Below are positions 20,156-27,778 of a stretch of DNA of 64,000 bases, piece by piece (position 1 is the first letter of the stretch; each line of letters starts with the position of its first letter). A program made the translations under genes and the position numbers. The notes under the pieces are model-generated. The model was not told the DNA's origin. It was given only the letters and a program-made list of their open reading frames with translations, and made no database searches. This DNA comes from UBA1563 sp037440065 (GTDB taxonomy: Bacteria > Bacteroidota > Ignavibacteria > Ignavibacteriales > Ignavibacteriaceae): the NCBI GenBank assembly GCA_037440065.1, contig JBBIUV010000015.1, positions 1,116,001-1,180,000 of the forward strand, read 5' to 3'.

Positions 20156-22528
20156 ATGAAAAAAATAATTCTACTCCTGTCACTTCTTGTTCTTGCTATT
20201 CCGTCTTTAGCACAAAGCTTCGTACCTAAACGTGAATTTAGAGGCGCATGGATTGCAACAGTTGCCAATATCGATTGGCCTTCAAGAGGAGCTTCGACCG
20301 CATCCCAGAAACAGGCACTAATTGACATTCTTAACGGACTTAAAGCAGTTAATGTTAACGCCGTGATGTTCCAGGTGAGACCTGAATCCGACGCGCTTTA
20401 TAATTCATCAATCGAACCCTGGTCTTACTGGCTGACCGGAACTCAGGGAGTTGCCCCAAATCCTTTTTACGATCCCTTACAATTTGCAATTGAAGAAACA
20501 CACAAACGGGGAATGGAACTGCATGCATGGTTAAATCCTTACCGTGTTGAACGAAGCGTGGGGAATTATCAAACTGCCGCAAATCATATTTCAAAAAAAC
20601 ATCCCGAGTGGACGTTTACCAAGGGAACATTAAGATTGTTAGATCCGGGGCTACCGCAAGCCAGAGAATACGTTGTATCGGTTATTATGGATATTGTGCG
20701 AAGATACGATGTAGACGGAATTCACTTTGACGATTATTTTTATGAAGACGGGATGACTACGGAAGATGCCGCTACTTACACAAATTATAATCCTGGTGGA
20801 ATGACACTTCCCAACTGGCGCAGAAATAACGTAAACACTCTTGTAAAAATGATAAGCGACAGTATTACTTTAGCAAAACCTTTTGTTAAGTGGGGAATTA
20901 GTCCCCGCGGAATTTGGCGACCGAACTATCCTGCTGGGATTAGCGGCAACGACAATTATAATTCCATTTATTGTGATGCTATGGCATGGCTGCATGCTAA
21001 GTCGATTGACTATATAAATCCACAACTCTATTGGGCGTTCGGAGGAAACCAGGACTATGCAAAGTTAATGCCCTGGTGGGCTGATTCAGCAGGTGCTAAT
21101 GGTCGACATATGTATGTTGGTCATGCGGTGTACAGAATTAATTCCGGCGTTGGTCCATTTAATGCAAACGAGATACCAAAACAGATCCGCCTGAACAGGA
21201 CAGATAATTTTTGCCAGGGAAGTGTTCTCTACAATACAACGGCCACGTTAGGAAATTTGCTGGGATTTACCGATTCACTTAAGAACACCCTTTACAAATA
21301 TCCGGCATTAACCCCAATAATGAATTGGAAAGCCAACAATGAGCCGATGCCTCCCGGAAATTTAAGGATAGAAAAAAGTTTAGCAACTTCAGCTGCAAAA
21401 CTTGTCTGGGATAAAGGGGAACTTGATATGGACGGTGACTCTTCCTTCCTTTATGTGTTATATAAGTTTACTACAGGTACCCCTTCGCAAAGTGAAATTG
21501 ATAATAACCAAAATATTTTGGACATCACCACACTAAATGAAATAGCCCCGAAAAATCTTGTCGCATCAGGTGAACTTTTTTTTGGTGTAAGTGCTTTAGA
21601 CCGTTACGGAGCCGAGAGCCCTCTTTCAAATATTGTTCAATTACTGCCCCCGCCCGTACCGGCGCTTGCATCTCCTGCAAATGATGTAGTTGACCAGAGA
21701 GATACACTGAAATTGATATGGAATTATGCAAAGAATGCTTTTCAGTATCAGCTGCAAGTAGCAGATAATAATGCATTCACAGGAACGTTGATCGTGAATA
21801 GTGTAGTTGTTGATACCGCTTACGTCCTTACTAAATTGGCGGGAGAGAAAAAATATTATTGGAGAGTTAAAGCAACTAATCCCGCGGGAGAAAGCGCTTA
21901 TTCCGCAGTGTTCAATTTTACTACCGGATTCCCTGCGGCAATAACCTTGCTTGAACCGGCACATGCTTCTACAGGTGTTTCACTTAATCCAACGTTTAAA
22001 TGGGCTAAATCAAATAGTGCAACATCATATAGATTCCAGTTTGCATCGAGTCTTACCATAACACCTCAGACTACACTGCTTGATACAGTTGTAACCGATA
22101 CAACTATTTCACTTTCAAAATTAGTATTGAACAAAAACTATTTCTGGCGTGTGGCGGCAAAGAATCAATATGGAACAAGTCTCTGGTCAACTACCTTTGG
22201 ATTCAAAACGCAAACCTCGGTTAAGGTTGAAGACGAACATGTTGTTCCCGATTTTTATGAACTTGCGCAGAATTATCCTAATCCCTTTAATCCTTCAACC
22301 ACAATTAGTTTTGCAATACCTTTAGCGGAATATGTGGATGTGAAAATTTACGATATGCTTGGCGCTGAAGTAATCACATTAGTTAGCGAAGATATGTCCC
22401 CCGGAAAATACTCTGTTGAATGGAACGGCATTGATTCACTCGGTAATCATGTTCCAAGCGGAGTTTACTTTTACACTATCCGTGCCGGAAAGTTTCATGA
22501 TACAAAGAAGATGATCTTTTTACGATAA
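20156..22528 (+). CDS. GHL10 (DUF187) family glycoside hydrolase-like protein with Fn3 domains and T9SS sorting domain
   Basis: The ATG at 20156 (790 residues) starts exactly at a signal peptide (MKKIILLLSLLVLAIPSLAQ). The upstream in-frame TTG at 20090 would add 22 residues before it. The GHL10 barrel spans about 22-400: REFRGAWIATVANIDWPSRG, VMFQVRPESDALY, ELHAWLNPYRVE, DGIHFDDYFYED, INPQLYWAFGG. Fibronectin-III-like domains follow (about 420-520, 525-610, 612-700), then a T9SS type A domain (YPNPFNPSTTIS ... SGVYFYTIRAG). The family includes enzymes acting on peptidoglycan or other glycans; specificity is unknown here. It lies 94 nt after the beta-galactosidase gene, so it may be outside the galactan operon. 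Confidence 0.85.
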   Translation: MKKIILLLSLLVLAIPSLAQSFVPKREFRGAWIATVANIDWPSRGASTASQKQALIDILNGLKAVNVNAVMFQVRPESDALYNSSIEPWSYWLTGTQGVAPNPFYDPLQFAIEETHKRGMELHAWLNPYRVERSVGNYQTAANHISKKHPEWTFTKGTLRLLDPGLPQAREYVVSVIMDIVRRYDVDGIHFDDYFYEDGMTTEDAATYTNYNPGGMTLPNWRRNNVNTLVKMISDSITLAKPFVKWGISPRGIWRPNYPAGISGNDNYNSIYCDAMAWLHAKSIDYINPQLYWAFGGNQDYAKLMPWWADSAGANGRHMYVGHAVYRINSGVGPFNANEIPKQIRLNRTDNFCQGSVLYNTTATLGNLLGFTDSLKNTLYKYPALTPIMNWKANNEPMPPGNLRIEKSLATSAAKLVWDKGELDMDGDSSFLYVLYKFTTGTPSQSEIDNNQNILDITTLNEIAPKNLVASGELFFGVSALDRYGAESPLSNIVQLLPPPVPALASPANDVVDQRDTLKLIWNYAKNAFQYQLQVADNNAFTGTLIVNSVVVDTAYVLTKLAGEKKYYWRVKATNPAGESAYSAVFNFTTGFPAAITLLEPAHASTGVSLNPTFKWAKSNSATSYRFQFASSLTITPQTTLLDTVVTDTTISLSKLVLNKNYFWRVAAKNQYGTSLWSTTFGFKTQTSVKVEDEHVVPDFYELAQNYPNPFNPSTTISFAIPLAEYVDVKIYDMLGAEVITLVSEDMSPGKYSVEWNGIDSLGNHVPSGVYFYTIRAGKFHDTKKMIFLR

Positions 22529-22654
22529 AGCATCTGTAGAGGATTATTTGGGTAGTGGTTATTGGGTTTGAGGAAAATTTTTCTTTTTCGAATTTTTACC
22601 TCCCGAAAGTATAATAATGTCTTGTATATCTGAATTCTATGAAAGGATTTGATC

Positions 22655-23899
22655 TTGAATAATAAAATAAAAGTTGAGGTAATGGCTCCTGTTGGTTCTT
22701 ATGAATCATTACATGCTGCTATCAAAGCCGGGGCTGACTCTGTCTACTTTGGAATTGAGCAGTTAAACATGAGGGCAAAATCTTCAATCAATTTTACGCT
22801 TGATGATCTGGCTGAGATTTCAAAAATATGTAACGAGAATGGTTTAAAGTCTTACACAACACTTAATACCGTAATGTACGATCATGATATGCAGTTGATG
22901 CGTTCAATTGTAAATAAAGCAAAGGAAGCGAATATCTCCGCAATTATAGCTGCAGATCATTCTGTAATGGCGTACGCGAATAAGATTGGAATTCCCCTTC
23001 ACATTTCCACTCAAGCGAATATCAGTAATATTGAAACGGTTGAATTTTATTCCGCATTTGCCGATGTGATGGTTATGGCAAGAGAATTAAGTTTAATGCA
23101 AGTTGCCGATATTACCCGGGAAATCGCAAAACGGGGAATAACAGGTCCATCCGGTGAGCTTATACGGGTTGAAATATTTGCGCACGGTGCGTTATGCATG
23201 GCGGTTTCCGGTAAGTGCTATCTCAGTCTTCATTCAAATTTTTCTTCGGCAAACCGAGGGGCGTGTGTGCAAAATTGCAGAAGAGAATATATTGTTACAG
23301 ACGAAGAGGGGAATGAACTTCTTGTAGATAACGAATACATTATGAGCGCGAAGGATCTTTGTACAATTGACTTTCTTGATCAGATAATAAACGCCGGAGT
23401 TGAGGTAATTAAAATAGAAGGGCGCGGTCGTTCTTCAGATTATGTTTACACTACTACAAAAGCTTACCGTGAGGCCGTTGACTCAATTGGCGATGGGACT
23501 TACTCGAAAGAGAAAGTTGCAATCTGGAAGAAAGAGCTTGAGACTGTTTTCAATAGAGGCTTTTGGGACGGCTATTATCTCGGAAGAAAAATGGGTGAGT
23601 GGAGCGAAGTATACGGCTCTAAAGCAACTAAGCGGAAAGTGTTTCTTGGAAGCGGGGTAAATTATTTCAAGAATATTAAAGTTGGCGAGTTTAAGCTGGA
23701 GACTAAATCACTTAAGGTTGGTGATGAGATTATCATTACGGGTCCAACAACCGGAATAATAAAAACATTCGTAAAAGAATTACGGCTTGATGACACTCAA
23801 GTAGATTCAGTTGAAAAAGGAGATCGTTTCTCAATGCCGATTGATGAAATTGTTCGCCCCTCCGATAAATTGTACAAAGTTGAAATGGCTGATGATTAG
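22655..23899 (+). CDS. Peptidase U32 family protein, probable tRNA hydroxylation enzyme (TrhP/YegQ type)
   Basis: I chose TTG at 22655 (414 residues) because the ribosome-binding site GAAAGGA (22641-22647) is 7 nt away. A TTG at 22649 would leave one base of spacing. The N-terminal barrel begins EVMAPVGSYESLHAAIKAGA. The U32 signature EIFAHGALCMAVSGKC with following RGACVQNC gives four cysteines, which in this family hold an iron-sulfur cluster rather than serving proteolysis. A C-terminal beta domain lies after about residue 330. Length matches the YegQ/YrrO group that makes 5-hydroxyuridine in tRNA. The downstream ferredoxin overlaps by 8 nt. Members may instead act on rRNA or ubiquinone, so the assignment is probable only. 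Confidence 0.8.
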   Translation: MNNKIKVEVMAPVGSYESLHAAIKAGADSVYFGIEQLNMRAKSSINFTLDDLAEISKICNENGLKSYTTLNTVMYDHDMQLMRSIVNKAKEANISAIIAADHSVMAYANKIGIPLHISTQANISNIETVEFYSAFADVMVMARELSLMQVADITREIAKRGITGPSGELIRVEIFAHGALCMAVSGKCYLSLHSNFSSANRGACVQNCRREYIVTDEEGNELLVDNEYIMSAKDLCTIDFLDQIINAGVEVIKIEGRGRSSDYVYTTTKAYREAVDSIGDGTYSKEKVAIWKKELETVFNRGFWDGYYLGRKMGEWSEVYGSKATKRKVFLGSGVNYFKNIKVGEFKLETKSLKVGDEIIITGPTTGIIKTFVKELRLDDTQVDSVEKGDRFSMPIDEIVRPSDKLYKVEMADD

Positions 23900-24116
23900 A
23901 ATTTTTCATCATCGCTCTAAATGTATTGGGTGCAACGCCTGTGTTGAAGCTGCCCCCTGGCGCTGGAGAATCTCCAAAAAAGATGGCAAAAGTGTTTTGA
24001 TCGGCGGTAAAGAGAAGAAGGGGATATTTTTTTTACAAACCGGAGACGATGAATTAGCGGAGAACAAAAAAGCGGCGGTCAACTGTCCGGTTAATATTAT
24101 ACAAATACAGGAGTAG
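23892..24116 (+). CDS. Small single-cluster [4Fe-4S] ferredoxin
   Basis: This 74-residue protein starts at ATG 23892 inside the end of the U32 gene (overlap ATGATTAG). Cys11, Cys14 and Cys17 (CIGCNAC) plus Cys65 in NCP make one [4Fe-4S] site. The fourth cysteine of the first classic motif is replaced by Ala (VEAAP), as expected when the second cluster is absent. It is probably a cytoplasmic electron carrier. The tight overlap suggests that it supplies electrons to the U32 enzyme, or at least that the two are made together. No ribosome-binding site is evident, which fits translational coupling. Confidence 0.85.
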   Translation: MIRIFHHRSKCIGCNACVEAAPWRWRISKKDGKSVLIGGKEKKGIFFLQTGDDELAENKKAAVNCPVNIIQIQE

Positions 24117-24232
24117 GGGTCTTGCCCGGGGAATAATTCAATCCATTTGAACAGGGGAATAGATTCATACCATAACTTCCTAGAACAGAAAGCATTTCTT
24201 AGTCCCGAGGGGACAATTTCCAAACATCGTTT

Positions 24233-24547
24233 GATGGCTCCCAAGACACGAGTGACGGCAGTAAAGTTGCGAGAGATGGCAGTAAAGTAACGAGAGACGG
24301 CAGTAAAGTAGTAAACGATGGCAGTAAAGTAGTAAAAGATGACAGAATACTTGCTAAATATGATGGAATAGTTGTAAATTTTGGCTCCAAAGGTGAGTGA
24401 GGTGACAGTAAAGTAATGAAAGATGACAGAATAGTTGCTAAATATGATGGAATAGTTGTATAAAATGGCATCACAGTAGGAAAAGTTGACAGAATAGTGG
24501 GATATTTTGACAGAATAGTTCCGTTTTGGGGGAGTAAAGTGAGAAAA
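24233..24547. repeat. 21-bp tandem repeat (minisatellite), about 15 units
   Basis: Fifteen consecutive 21-bp units fit without any length change. The most regular are at 24254, 24275, 24296 and 24317 (gaYggcagtaaagt followed by seven variable bases). The pair of units at 24338-24379 recurs almost exactly at 24422-24463, so there is a higher-order period of 84 bp. Because 21 is a multiple of three, the + strand reads as degenerate heptapeptides (DGSKVAR, DGSKVTR, DGSKVVN, DGSKVVK), but stops at 24398 and 24461 interrupt that frame. Confidence 0.85.
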
Positions 24548-24580
24548 TGTGCTGGAAATGGGCTTTTTAGTGGTGGTGTT

Positions 24581-24773
24581 ATTCTGAGGGAAGGGAATTG
24601 ACCGAAGAATCCGAGAGTCAAAATTCAAAAGACAAATAACAATCACCAAAGAGGAGAGGTTTTGTTCTTTTCTCTCGATACAAAAGAACCAAAAGATAAA
24701 GGCTGAAAAATTTTTCCTAAAGATGCCTTCCGTTCCTATAAAACACAAATATTATTCTTTCTTTTCTTGGCGC
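24581..24773. repeat. Long dispersed repeat, copy 1
   Basis: About 193 bp, nearly identical to 24965-25155 with a handful of substitutions and small indels. It begins attctgaggg and includes the short motif gaccgaagaatc, which resembles intergenic repeats common in many bacterial genomes (recollection). It ends in ttggcgc. Its right end forms a palindrome: an 11-base arm at 24758-24768 pairs with 24774-24784 around a GGCGC loop. Confidence 0.8.
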
Positions 24774-24850
24774 AAGAAAAGAAACAAAAGAACATGCGCT
24801 ATGAAAAGAATTACTAAAATTTTACTCAGTCAGCTAAGAAAAAAAAACTC

Positions 24851-24905
24851 GTCTCCGATGGTATGAAGAGGTTAGAAAGAAACATCGGAGACTCAAACAG
24901 TTTTT
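24851..24905. terminator. Bidirectional terminator-like hairpin
   Basis: Perfect 10-bp arms GTCTCCGATG (24851-24860) and CATCGGAGAC (24883-24892) enclose a 22-nt loop. A run of seven T follows on the + side at about 24901, and a run of nine A precedes the stem, which gives a T run on the minus strand 3 nt from the stem. The minus-strand reading is the better terminator. No gene is close upstream in either direction. Confidence 0.5.
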
Positions 24906-24964
24906 TTCTTTTAACGCCGCCCTCGTGAAATTTTTGAACGTAATTCTTTTCAAGGCGCGGTGTC

Positions 24965-25155
24965 ATTCTGGGGGAGTGAAATGACCGAAGAATCCGAGAG
25001 TCAAAATTCAAAAGACAAATAACAATTGCCAAAGGGAGAGGTTTTGTTCTTTTCTCTTGATACAAAAGAACCAAAAGATCAAGGCTGAAAAATTTTTCCT
25101 AAAGATGCCTTCCGTTCCTATAAAACACAAATATTATTCTTTCTTTTCTTGGCGC
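24965..25155. repeat. Long dispersed repeat, copy 2
   Basis: This matches copy 1 at 24581-24773. It is itself bounded at both sides by a direct repeat of about 40 bp that starts ggcgcggtgtcattctg (24954-24994 and 25151-25190), so a third partial copy begins where this one ends. The spacing between copies 1 and 2 (384 bp) is close to twice the unit length, which suggests old tandem duplication with the middle unit replaced. Confidence 0.8.
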
Positions 25156-25278
25156 GGTGTCATTCTGAGGGAGTGAAATGACCGAAGAATCTGAAGAGTG
25201 ATAGTTTATGTAAGGTTTGGTGATTGTGGGACTTGATGTTTTTGCTGTGGGTCTTTTTTCTTCCCGCAAAAAAAGGAG

Positions 25279-25307
25279 TTGACATTTATTTTATTTTGCC
25301 GTAAGAT
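25279..25307 (+). promoter_or_regulatory. Sigma70-like promoter ahead of the 235-residue orphan gene
   Basis: TTGACA (25279-25284), a 17-base spacer and TAAGAT (25302-25307) match the general bacterial consensus. Transcription would start near 25314 and give a leader of about 177 bases before the ATG at 25491. The leader contains a GGAAC-GGG-GTTCC hairpin (25332-25344). The match could be fortuitous in AT-rich sequence. Confidence 0.4.
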
Positions 25308-25490
25308 TACAGCGGTTGTTTAAACCAATGGGGAACGGGGTTCCTTCTCGAACTTTCTTTTCCTAACAAGGTTATAAAAACTAATTCCTTTACTTAAGCT
25401 TATTAAGGAGTATGCTATTGCTAAAGGATAACTTCAGATCGTTTTGTTTTGTATGTAACTAATTCATAAAACAAATAAAGGAGCGCACGT

Positions 25491-26198
25491 ATGAATACCG
25501 AGGTAAAGAAAGTGCCTGTAAGTAGAAAAATTCTACTTACTGAAGCAAGAAAGTGTCACGCAAATCTGGTTGATAAACCGGAGTTAAACGGACAGGGAAT
25601 AACGGAGGCCTACATCAACCAGTTTAAGGCTGATATCCTAGCCGCCGCAAATTTCAAAACAAACAAAGACGTTCAGAAAGAGCAAGCCGCATTAACTGCA
25701 CTGCTAAAGGTAAAACTTAAAGTATGCCGGAAGTGGTTAAGGAGCGGAGAGTTTTATCTTGAACTTGCCTTTAAACCAAAATCTCCCCAAACAGCCGAAT
25801 ACCCCGATTATGCATCAGCCGGCAGCGATGCACAATTAACCAGCGATGCAATGATCTCAGCCGCAAATGTATTAACAAAATATTTAAATCAAGTAACAGC
25901 TAACGGAATGCCCTCGACTTTTTTAACCGAAGGGACAGCACTTAACAACGAATTGAAATCTTTGTCGGAACGGATAGGCTCTGCGGAAAAAGGATTTTTG
26001 CAGTACACCATTGAACGGCAGATTGCCCTTTATAAAGTTTACGAAGAGGTGAATACTATCAACAAAGCGGGAAGATTAGTTTATGAGAACGACCCGGTTA
26101 AGTTGAAATCGTTTGAGTCCCCCTGGCCGAAGAGTGATGGTGGAGATGAGAAAGAAGAAACGCCACCTACAGACCCAACACCGCCGCCGGTGAGTTAG
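25491..26198 (+). CDS. Orphan helical protein with acidic, proline-rich tail
   Basis: The function is not recognised. The 235-residue product has no signal peptide or membrane segment. It is predicted mostly alpha-helical, Ala- and Lys-rich, and ends in a charged tail (SDGGDEKEETPPTDPTPPPVS). The start is secure: AAAGGAGCG lies just upstream of the ATG. It is preceded by the repeat region with its promoter-like site and followed by an attC-like palindrome at 26267-26321. The neighbouring genes are also orphans on the same strand, which points to an accessory origin. Coding is supported by length, a good ribosome-binding site and normal codon use. Confidence 0.7.
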   Translation: MNTEVKKVPVSRKILLTEARKCHANLVDKPELNGQGITEAYINQFKADILAAANFKTNKDVQKEQAALTALLKVKLKVCRKWLRSGEFYLELAFKPKSPQTAEYPDYASAGSDAQLTSDAMISAANVLTKYLNQVTANGMPSTFLTEGTALNNELKSLSERIGSAEKGFLQYTIERQIALYKVYEEVNTINKAGRLVYENDPVKLKSFESPWPKSDGGDEKEETPPTDPTPPPVS

Positions 26199-26266
26199 GG
26201 AGAGTAGTGAAAAGTAACAAGTAACAAGTTACAAGTAACGAGTGAAAAAATTCTGCGGTCTAACAT

Positions 26267-26321
26267 TCCTAACTATTGGGAGTGTTAGGCTGCAATAATG
26301 CAGTATAAGTAATAGTTAGGA
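26267..26321. repeat. attC-like palindrome A
   Basis: Arms CCTAACTATT (26268-26277) and AATAGTTAGG (26311-26320) are perfectly complementary and enclose an inner CTGCA-ATAA-TGCAG hairpin. The right end GCAGTATAAGTAATA.TTAGG recurs at site B (27738-27758). It ends 23 nt before the ATG at 26344. A second overlapping imperfect palindrome runs from 26258 (GTCTAAC) to 26290 (GTTAGGC). Confidence 0.5.
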
Positions 26322-26343
26322 CACAAAAAATGGAGAAACATTT

Positions 26344-27606
26344 ATGAAAGAATTGAAGGAAAAAGTTAGAGCACTTCAAAGTATTTGGCGAAAGATTCAA
26401 AGCGCAATGAGTGTTTCACCTGAAGCATGGAAACCTTACCTTAATCACATTACGCCCTACGAAATTGATGAGGTTATCAATGCGATTATTTATCTTTTGG
26501 ATCGTTCAAAAGCATTGCCAGGATTTAAACCTACTTATAGAATTGCGAAAGGATTTTCTTATACGGCTCTAAATTCTGCGTTAACAACTGCGGCTAATTT
26601 AGAAGCGTCTCAATGGAATAATTTCCCGACTTTCTTAACTTCTTTAAACCAAGTTTTGTCTGCATTTCATACAATGTTTCTATTTTCAGACGATGAAGAA
26701 ACTAGAAGAATAATTGAAGGATTAGGCGGTAAGTTAGCCGAAAATCTTGGATTAGTTGATACAGCCCAAACTGAATTAGCCGATAAAAAGGAATTGCTTG
26801 AAATATCACAAGCATCAATAGATGAAGCAAATAAAAAAGCTGAATTAATTATAGCAAATGAGAAAGCCTCAAAAGAACTTCTCCTGTCAATTCAATCATT
26901 TGACACAGAGGTTGAAAAATTAGTTGAAAAGTTAAAAGGAAAAGAAACTCAGATTGATACAATTATTGAAAATTTGGAAAATCAAATTGCAACAAATGAA
27001 GAATTACAAACTAAACTAAATAAACAATCAGAAACTCTCACTCAATTGCAAGAAAAATCTGAAGAGCAAGAAAAATTAATTACAGCACTATTGCCTGATG
27101 CTGCGAGTGCAGGGCTTGCTGCATCATTTGCAAAACGAGTTGAACAGACGAATAAAATCAAATGGGTGTGGATGGGCTCGTTTGTATTAAGTATTTTTGG
27201 ATTAATTGTTGTATCTATATTTATACTTGAAAAGCTACAAACACCTGGTATAGAATTTTGGCAAATCGTTCTTCAAAAATTACCATTTACAGCTCCTTGT
27301 ATTTGGCTCGGTTGGTTTAGTGCAATTCAATATGGGAATACGATTAGAATTCAGGAAGACTATGCATTTAAAGAAGCAACTTCGAAAGCATTTGTTGGTT
27401 ATAAAGATCATATGGAATATTTGGCAGACATTAATGTTGAGGATACAAAATCTGCGATGAAAATGTTGGCCACAAAAACCATTGAGATCTTAGCAAGAGA
27501 ACCTTTGAGGATATATCAAAAATCAGAAAACGATGCTACTCCTTTCAAATCATTTTGGAACCGTAATAAAAGAGATGCTATTAATCCCGAAAGTAGCAAT
27601 AACTAA
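26344..27606 (+). CDS. Coiled-coil membrane protein with two transmembrane segments, function unknown
   Basis: This 420-residue protein has no signal peptide. The N-terminal helical domain (about 1-130) begins KELKEKVRALQSIWRKIQSA. A long coiled coil follows (about 140-255). The motif LLPDAASAGLAASFAKR comes just before two membrane helices (about 274-295 and 312-330) and a cytoplasmic tail of about 90 residues. I recall similar LLPxAxSAGLAxAF segments in poorly characterised bacterial membrane proteins, but I cannot name the family with confidence. The ATG lies 23 nt after palindrome A, with GGAG upstream, and the stop is 5 nt before palindrome B. A sensor or defence role is possible but unsupported. 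Confidence 0.7.
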   Translation: MKELKEKVRALQSIWRKIQSAMSVSPEAWKPYLNHITPYEIDEVINAIIYLLDRSKALPGFKPTYRIAKGFSYTALNSALTTAANLEASQWNNFPTFLTSLNQVLSAFHTMFLFSDDEETRRIIEGLGGKLAENLGLVDTAQTELADKKELLEISQASIDEANKKAELIIANEKASKELLLSIQSFDTEVEKLVEKLKGKETQIDTIIENLENQIATNEELQTKLNKQSETLTQLQEKSEEQEKLITALLPDAASAGLAASFAKRVEQTNKIKWVWMGSFVLSIFGLIVVSIFILEKLQTPGIEFWQIVLQKLPFTAPCIWLGWFSAIQYGNTIRIQEDYAFKEATSKAFVGYKDHMEYLADINVEDTKSAMKMLATKTIEILAREPLRIYQKSENDATPFKSFWNRNKRDAINPESSNN

Positions 27607-27611
27607 ATATT

Positions 27612-27762
27612 GTTACCTAATTCGCAAGCAACCAGACTGCCATTTTAATGAGGTTGCAGAAGAATTGGATGGCGAAATGAAAAAAAATTTTGGAATAGAT
27701 GATAAGCAGGCTGCCATGTTTACTATATGGAATTTCGGCAGTATAAGTAATATTTAGGTAAC
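27612..27762. repeat. attC-like palindrome B
   Basis: GTTACCTAA (27612-27620) begins 5 nt after the preceding stop codon and is exactly complementary to TTAGGTAAC (27754-27762), which ends 16 nt before the next ATG at 27779. The right end shares about 20 bases with palindrome A. The interior (27640-27750) contains a fragment that can be read as protein but has no start of its own. Confidence 0.5.
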
Positions 27763-27778
27763 CATTGGATTGAATAGA

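Larger units (their letters stand above)
24117..25490. other. 1.37-kb gene-free region made of repeats and hairpins
   Basis: No credible gene was found here. It contains, in order, about 115 bases of plain sequence, a 21-bp tandem repeat (24233-24547), repeat copy 1 (24581-24773), a terminator-like hairpin (24851-24905), repeat copy 2 (24965-25155), a third partial copy of the repeat head (25151-25195), a promoter-like site (25279-25307) and a leader for the next gene. Long open frames on the minus strand are by-products of the 21-bp period. Confidence 0.75.

Noticed and set aside
22610..22615. TATAAT as a -10 box before the U32 gene
   Set aside because: No -35 partner at a sensible distance, so support is too weak to list.
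24233..24547. CRISPR array
   Set aside because: Units are contiguous with no unique spacers and there are no cas genes.
24199..24621. Minus-strand open frame of 140 residues with LLPSL heptads
   Set aside because: It lies wholly on the 21-bp tandem repeat. The open frame follows from the period being a multiple of three and the strand being pyrimidine-rich; no ribosome-binding site or known domain.
23909..24748. Minus-strand open frame of 279 residues across the repeat and the ferredoxin gene
   Set aside because: It runs antisense to the ferredoxin, uses the same repeat for most of its length and has low-complexity sequence.
27533..27757. Short + frame overlapping the end of the coiled-coil gene
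   Set aside because: Its start is inside another gene, it has no ribosome-binding site and it spans palindrome B; only the fragment at 27640-27757 was kept as a possible remnant.
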